DNA of 64,000 nucleotides from Acorus gramineus. Lineage: Eukaryota > Streptophyta > Magnoliopsida > Acorales > Acoraceae. How positions within the stretch are numbered: position 1 is the first letter of the stretch; the number at the start of each line of letters is the position of its first letter. Both the position numbers and the translations under genes were made by a program. The notes beneath the pieces were generated by a model that saw only the letters and a list, made by a program, of their open reading frames with translations, did no database searches and was not told where the DNA came from. The DNA lies in assembly GCA_030737835.1 (NCBI GenBank), contig JAUJYN010000031.1:558001-622000 (forward strand). Reading direction: 5' to 3'. Shown here piece after piece: positions 58,812 to 64,000 of this stretch.

Positions 58812-59279
58812 GGAAGGCACTCAATGGAATGAAAAGAATCACTGAACTAATAGTGAAAGACTAATGACTGCATAAACACGAGAGATTTACTACGCTTTAC
58901 CCAAACAAAATACAAATACTCCTAATTTGACATATTGAACCTGAACACACTGAAGCCTTTTATAGACCACAAAAAATGGTTGAAAACCTTGTGTTCTCTT
59001 CACTTAGTGGATGAAGATGCATGAGTTGAACAAACCAACCACCCATTAGAAGTTCCATTAGTGTAGACGGCTTAGAGGGTTTATTGATTGAGTCCTCTTC
59101 AAACTCTCATTGGAGACTCCCATCTACGGCTATTGTGCCCACTTGGATCATTTGAATTAGTCAAGTGATCTCCTTAGTGCAAATATTTCACCAAATCTTT
59201 GACATAATTCAAATTTGAATTTCTTCCTCAACTGGAGGTTCATCATTCTAGCTGTCCCTACTAACAAGTTCTCACGACC
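58812..59279. other. Decayed repeat flank, no gene
   Basis: Only short frames. Probably LTR or post-pol sequence of the minus-strand Ty3/gypsy fragment next to it. Confidence 0.35.
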
Positions 59280-59770
59280 CAGAACACAAGTCCTCTTAAG
59301 CGTCATTGGGCATCTGATGGTTTTCCTCCATTTGGTTTATTGCATCATTCTCTCCATGCTGGATAGAGTTTGTCCTCGAACTCAGACGGGTCATATCGGT
59401 CAGGAACAAATGTGTCATCCTCGTAACATGTAAGGTGCACTGACTCCCAAATTGATGTTATCAGATAGTTGGAATAGAATCATCCTCATCTCCATCGACA
59501 GATTCACAAGTTTTGTTGTTGATGACAACAAAACTTGTTCAAGTGTGAATTCTTCCAAATCCACCCGAGATGTAGGATTCTTCGCATTCCAAATCACTAA
59601 CACTATCAAGTTTGGGATCCTCCACACACTCTGAATCATCCAAGATAGATTCAACATTAGAGTATGGGAAGCCTTTCAGCCTGATTCCTATCGAATCATT
59701 TTTGATGAAGTATGGGGGAATGACGCCAACATCGCCCACCTTCCACGCTTGACTCCACGAGGAGAACATC
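59280..59770 (-). pseudogene. Decayed Ty3/gypsy pol 3' end, minus strand
   Basis: Minus-strand frames give acidic, broken stretches (DSECVEDPKLDSVSDLECEE) and near 59300-59390 the phrase SSRTNSIQHGENDA, very like SSPQPGENDADQL at about 62815-62845, the pol end of the neighbouring + strand element. Multiple stops. Confidence 0.4.
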
Positions 59771-60527
59771 TACCCTCTCATTGGCTTCAAGCTTCAAAGT
59801 ATTGCCATGAAGAGTTTTTGATCTGAGGACATCTACCCTCATTTCATCTTAGAGTCGTCGTCGACTTATTTGCCGGCTAAAGTCCATCACTTACGGGTCA
59901 TCTTTTCCACTTTTGTCATCCACTGGGTATGAGACGTATCTTCTCTCGTGGTAAGGAACTACACAATATTCGCTAAAACTAAAACCTTCCATTCACAATT
60001 GACCCTGGGCTTGTCAGGCAACAATCCAGCAACAACAAGCCTAAGAATCATAACACAAGCTTTGATACTAGAAGATACAAGCAGGAAAGAGGGGTGGGAA
60101 GTAAAGAAAATTAATGAAATGAAACTCAACTAACATTGAAATTGAAATAGTTGCATAAATGATATGGATAATTAAAATACTATTTTTAATGTTATGATTT
60201 GATTAGATTTAGTGATCTGTTTAGATTTTTGATTTGTGAGGGTATGGTTGGTCAGGATTTGATTTTTAGTTGGTCATGATTTAATTGATTTTATTAATTT
60301 AAAAAAATGTTTACCCCCTTTCGGAATAGAATCAGAATTATTGAAGATTTTGAAGAATTATTCTTTTCTCTCTCCTCTTTCTCCTTTTTTTTTCTCTTTC
60401 TTCTCTCTGTCCTGCATCAACAAGTTTGGAGCTTAATCAAGCTTCACTGAACAAAACCGCATATAACTCAAATCTGAAGCACTTTAGCATTCACAAGGAA
60501 TTTTCAAGATTTTTGCCATTATTTGTT
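59771..60527. other. AT-rich stretch, no gene
   Basis: CT-rich and AT-rich simple sequence between the two opposite Ty3/gypsy fragments. No supported feature. Confidence 0.4.
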
Positions 60528-61141
60528 GCATGCGAAGTTCCAGTTATTCTCTGATCATGAGGCTCTATGCCAACCATGCGAAGTGAGTGAGATTTCGTAG
60601 GAATTTAACTTAGTTCTTTGTCAGACTTCTGCGTGGAAAATAATATTGCAGGCACTTTGAGCCGGAAGACAAATCTTGATGACCATGAAAGTCCCGATGT
60701 TGGGATTTGATACCTTCATCGACCAATATGCTTCAGATCCTGCTTTTGCACCAATTGTGGAAGTGTGCAAGGCACGAAGACTGGACAATTATAAGATCAT
60801 TAATGGGTTCCTCTTTAAAGGAAACCAACTTTGCATCCTTCGTCTTAGGATTGTTAAAGAGCTACATGGTGAAGACGTGTGTCATCGACTGATTCTATTG
60901 GCCCACTGTACGAGTCGTCAATTATTTCGTGAAAAGATGCCATGTGTGTTAAATCGTGAATAGAGTGACCATTGTGAACCTCTATTACCCCTCCCTACTC
61001 CATCACAACATCAGAGAGATGTATGGACTTTATACTCGGGTTTTCTTGGAGCAACAAGGTTTTGATTTTCATCTTTTTGGTCGTGGATCACTTTAGCAAA
61101 ATGGCACACTTCGTCTCATGTTGGATGACCATGGACTCAGT
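60528..61141 (+). pseudogene. Ty3/gypsy RNase H end and integrase N-terminus
   Basis: LFSDHEAL near 60544 is the RNase H motif; much of RNase H is then missing. From 60676 an open stretch reads FDTFIDQYASDPAFAPIVEV, then IINGFLFKGNQLCI, RIVKELHGED and PLLPLPTPSQ. This is the usual passage from RNase H into the zinc-binding part of integrase, but most of the HHCC module is deleted. Frameshifts near 61020-61130. The hAT element at 61142 interrupts the catalytic core. Confidence 0.7.
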
Positions 61142-62135
61142 TAGGCCGGTCAACAAGTCAGGTTCTGACTTACAACTCTAACCTGACCCGATGGACCCGT
61201 CATTAAAACGGGTCAAGTTTGTATCCACCCTGACCTGATCCTATGGTCCCAATGGACCCACTCCTATCTAAAACCTGGTGACCTGATCCCTAGCCTGGTA
61301 TACCCAACCCAACCATGAACCACCTAACCCAACCTAACTACCCATGGTCCATGAGGTTGTGACTGATCCAACTAAATAAAGAAAGAAAACTTAGTTTCAT
61401 TTAAGGTTTTCCTCTCTCTCTCTCTCTCTCCCCCCCCCCTCTCCCCGCTCTCTTATCTCTCTCTCCAGTCTCCCTATGTTGTTGCTCCTTCTGCCTTCGG
61501 TCTCCAGTCCTAATTGTACCTTATTGCCCTCCAAAACCTCATTGGAAACTCTCTAGGTCTTGGTCTTCTATTGTCAAAATATCATCCCCACCGGTAAGTC
61601 CATTGGTCCATCCTCTAGAGTTGCTTTTTTGATCCATTTGTTGTTTGCTCTGATTCACCCATTTTTGTCTGGTTTTGTTGGGATTTTAATTCTATTCTCC
61701 AAATCTATGTTTGCTCACTTGATTGATTCATGCACACCAAGCAAATGGTTTTCAAAAGTCAGACGAGTGATCCGGAAAAGTTTCTCAAAACCATACCCAT
61801 GTTCCAATTTTGCTTTTTGTTCATGCCGCTTTCTATCCTTAATTTTCATTTTAATTAGATAGTTGCATAAATTTAGATGAATGGGTTGATATTTCGTAAA
61901 TCAAGTCCGAATACCCACACAATCACTCTATATAGATATGCTTGTTCAATTGTAAATTAATATGGACATGCATGTTCAATTTCTATCAGACCCAGGTTCG
62001 CCGGATCCAATCCAGGGATGGTTTTGTCCAGGGTTTGCCGAGTCCTAGATAGACCTAAGTCCAACAGACCCCTCTTGTCGGGTTGGGTTTGGGTCCACAC
62101 TGATCTAGCCTGAACCTGACTTGTTGACAGGCCTA
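61142..62135. mobile_element. Non-autonomous hAT element inside the integrase fragment
   Basis: Starts TAGGCCGGTCAACAAGTCAG and ends with the inverse of TAGGCCTGTCAACAAGTCAG, one mismatch in 20. The flanking 8-mers GACTCAGT and AACGCAGT match at six of eight positions. Integrase coding sequence continues across it. Subterminal regions are rich in ACCTGAC/GGGTC motifs. No transposase ORF. Confidence 0.82.
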
Positions 62136-62850
62136 AACGCAGTTGTGATTGCACACTGATACTTTTGAATAGTATATTGACTCCATGTCTTCCCTAAGTC
62201 TATTGTTTCTAACTATGACACCAAGTTCCTGAGTTATTTCTTGAACAGATTATGGAAGAACATGGTGACATGACTCCAGTATAGTAATGCTTACCACCCA
62301 TAGACAGACGGTCAAGCAGAAGTGGTCTACGGGAGCTTGGGCAACTTGTGGCGATGCCTCATTGATGGTGATCGTAGACAATGGGATCATCATCTTTACC
62401 AAGAAGAGTTTGGCTAAAATCATATTAACAACCGTTCTACTGGATTTAGTCCATTCCAGGTCATCTATGGTGAAAAACTGACAAACCCCATGAGAAGGTG
62501 GAGGAATTAGTGGACCATATGCAGCAATCCATGAGACCTTAAAGGAGAACCTTGAACGATCTACTATGAAGTACACAAAGGATGCTAATAGAATGGACCG
62601 CTTTCACTAATGAATGTTTTGCCACTAGAGAACTGGACAAATTTAGCAAGAGGAAGTGGAGTCCCTTCGAATTCTAGAGTACATCAATGATAATGCCTAT
62701 CATTTAAACTACCTGCATTCATCCAGACCGCGGATGTCTTCAACGTGAAGCATTTAGTGCTTTATCATGGAGAACCACTAATTGAAGATGACTCAAATTC
62801 AAGGACAAGCTCTCCTCAACCAGGGGAGAATGATGCAGATCAACTTTGAC
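62136..62850 (+). pseudogene. Ty3/gypsy integrase core and C-terminus, decayed
   Basis: Frames carry PKSIVSNYDTKFLSYF, a TDGQAEVVYGSLGNLWRCL motif near 62306, NRSTGFSPFQVIYGE (across frames, near 62430), SKRKWSPFEF near 62650 and a terminal SSPQPGENDA. Several shifts and stops. It completes the integrase that begins before the hAT insertion. Confidence 0.75.
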
Positions 62851-64000
62851 GGAGCACTCGAAAGGAGAGGATGCAATTGATCAAACTGACAAGGATGCAG
62901 CAAAATTGATAGCTAGCAGAAAGGGGTGTCGGAACATACACCTGAGGGAGCTGGCTGTTGGTCATGACAACCCAACTGCCCAACCGTCGGATGGTTCTCC
63001 CTGATGGCAATTTGTAGGAATTTCATGTTATTAAATAAGGATCCAATGGCCTGTGAGTCTAGTGGTTGGATAAGTTAGTCAGATTCAGTTTTTGATGATT
63101 CATGTGCTCTCGAAATGGGCCACTCGGATTATCAAGTTACTACTATGTGTATCTGTACCCCCTTAAGTTGGTCTAAAAGCCTATATTAGGTTCCTTTTGA
63201 ATAGCGAATGCATTCAAGTTATAGTTGTCCTCTATTGAGTCTAAAAGATGGCCTCTAAAGCTTTTTTTTTTATTATAATTACTATTTTGGTAGTGTTGAA
63301 GCAATAAAAGTTTTCTATTTTCCCTCTCTTTTTTGAAGGTTCCTCTTTCTTCATTGCTTTTTATTTTATAAGGAGTTGCATCATAGGTGGCTTATGATAC
63401 TATGAGAGGATTTGGAGATGTGCATTTTAGACTTTTTCATGGGTTGAAGAGCACGTATCAAAAGGACATGCTAAAGGTAGTACCCATGGATTTGAGCGTG
63501 GAGCAAACCAAACTATACGAAAACGAGAGAAGCAACAGAGTGAGGCTTGTCGATTCTGGTCAGGAATCATGTCAAATTTTGTGCCTCAGTTTGTAAATCT
63601 TTGTTTGCGCATTTTTGATAGATCATTACTATGTATTTGGTTTCATGAGGGGCTGTGCACATAAATTTCTGTCTCCTTTACATGATTTCCACTTGCTTTA
63701 TCAGCTTTGAAAATTACGATGGGTGCATGCTTAGATCTAAAGCTACATAATTTTGCATGTTCAAATATATATGGATTTAAGAATAAATAAATTTAAAATA
63801 TGGAAAAAATATTCAAGGCTCGCATCATACATAGGGAGTTTTCAGCTGGCATTGGGTGGTATGAGATATTAGAAATTTTATGTAATTTAAATTTTGAATG
63901 CAACTTTATTTTCCTTTATACATATTTGAACAATACGTAGACCATCTTCATACCACTGTATTTGCGATTCATTTAAGAGATGTGATCTCACTGAAGAAAT
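62851..64000 (+). other. Post-pol and LTR-like flank, no gene assigned
   Basis: CCTATATTAGGTTCC near 63181 and CAATAAAAGTTTTC near 63301 resemble a TATA region and poly-A signal of a 3' LTR. The 69-codon frame at 63387-63596 has no recognisable motif. No SKS terminal exon is visible. Confidence 0.35.

Overview
This window is flowering-plant nuclear DNA. The evidence is GT/AG introns, plant Ty3/gypsy, hAT, LINE and Mutator-like elements, and one recognisable host gene, a SKU5-similar (SKS/NTP303-type) multicopper-oxidase-like protein. No species can be named. About 90 percent of the window is nested or decayed transposable elements. I see no tRNA, rRNA or CRISPR array.

Layout. 1-2007 is the 5' end of a leftward Ty3/gypsy element (LTR, PBS, gag). 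2550-4930 is a second LTR-like block. 5540-6746 is a broken RPA70-like gene. From 6882 a repeat family begins, here called family A. Its copies are 3.1-3.7 kb, run from TGTTAT to GGGCGTGACA in the + orientation, and have 5-bp target duplications. Nine copies occur: A1 6882-8777 plus 11983-13397; A2 8778-11982; A3 21214-23471 plus 26232-27478; A4 23472-26231; A5 28541-32221; A6 33533-38549; A7 34865-37989; A8 38873-42114; A9 46163-49278. Between them, 13398-21213 is a Ty3/gypsy derivative with broken gag, two tandem retropepsin-like modules and an integrase tail, but no reverse transcriptase.

32660-50157 is one (TA)n-flanked, Mutator-like element with ~1.4-kb terminal inverted repeats. A6 (itself holding A7) and A8 sit in the left repeat and A9 in the right repeat, so each arm preserves the empty site of the insertions in the other arm. 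Its interior carries exon fragments of a soluble inorganic pyrophosphatase and of the plastid acetyl-CoA carboxylase carboxyltransferase alpha subunit (a Pack-MULE-like structure). A related palindromic MITE lies at 50190-50684.

The SKS gene starts at 51080; seven exons reach 55556 and encode 491 residues. The terminal exon is not visible. Intron 1 holds a LINE fragment. Downstream are small retroposons, two non-autonomous hAT elements (57761-58803 and 61142-62135) and decayed Ty3/gypsy pol pieces.

The most unusual material is family A. It has no classical transposon ORF and no paired LTRs. It does have a conserved splice-like layout (a 36-nt block between AG and GTGAGT, and a second acceptor before a short stop-terminated frame), a hypervariable CpG-dense core, and tandem units that pair a G-quadruplex motif with a hairpin. 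Solo LTRs of a long-LTR retrotransposon are the conservative reading.
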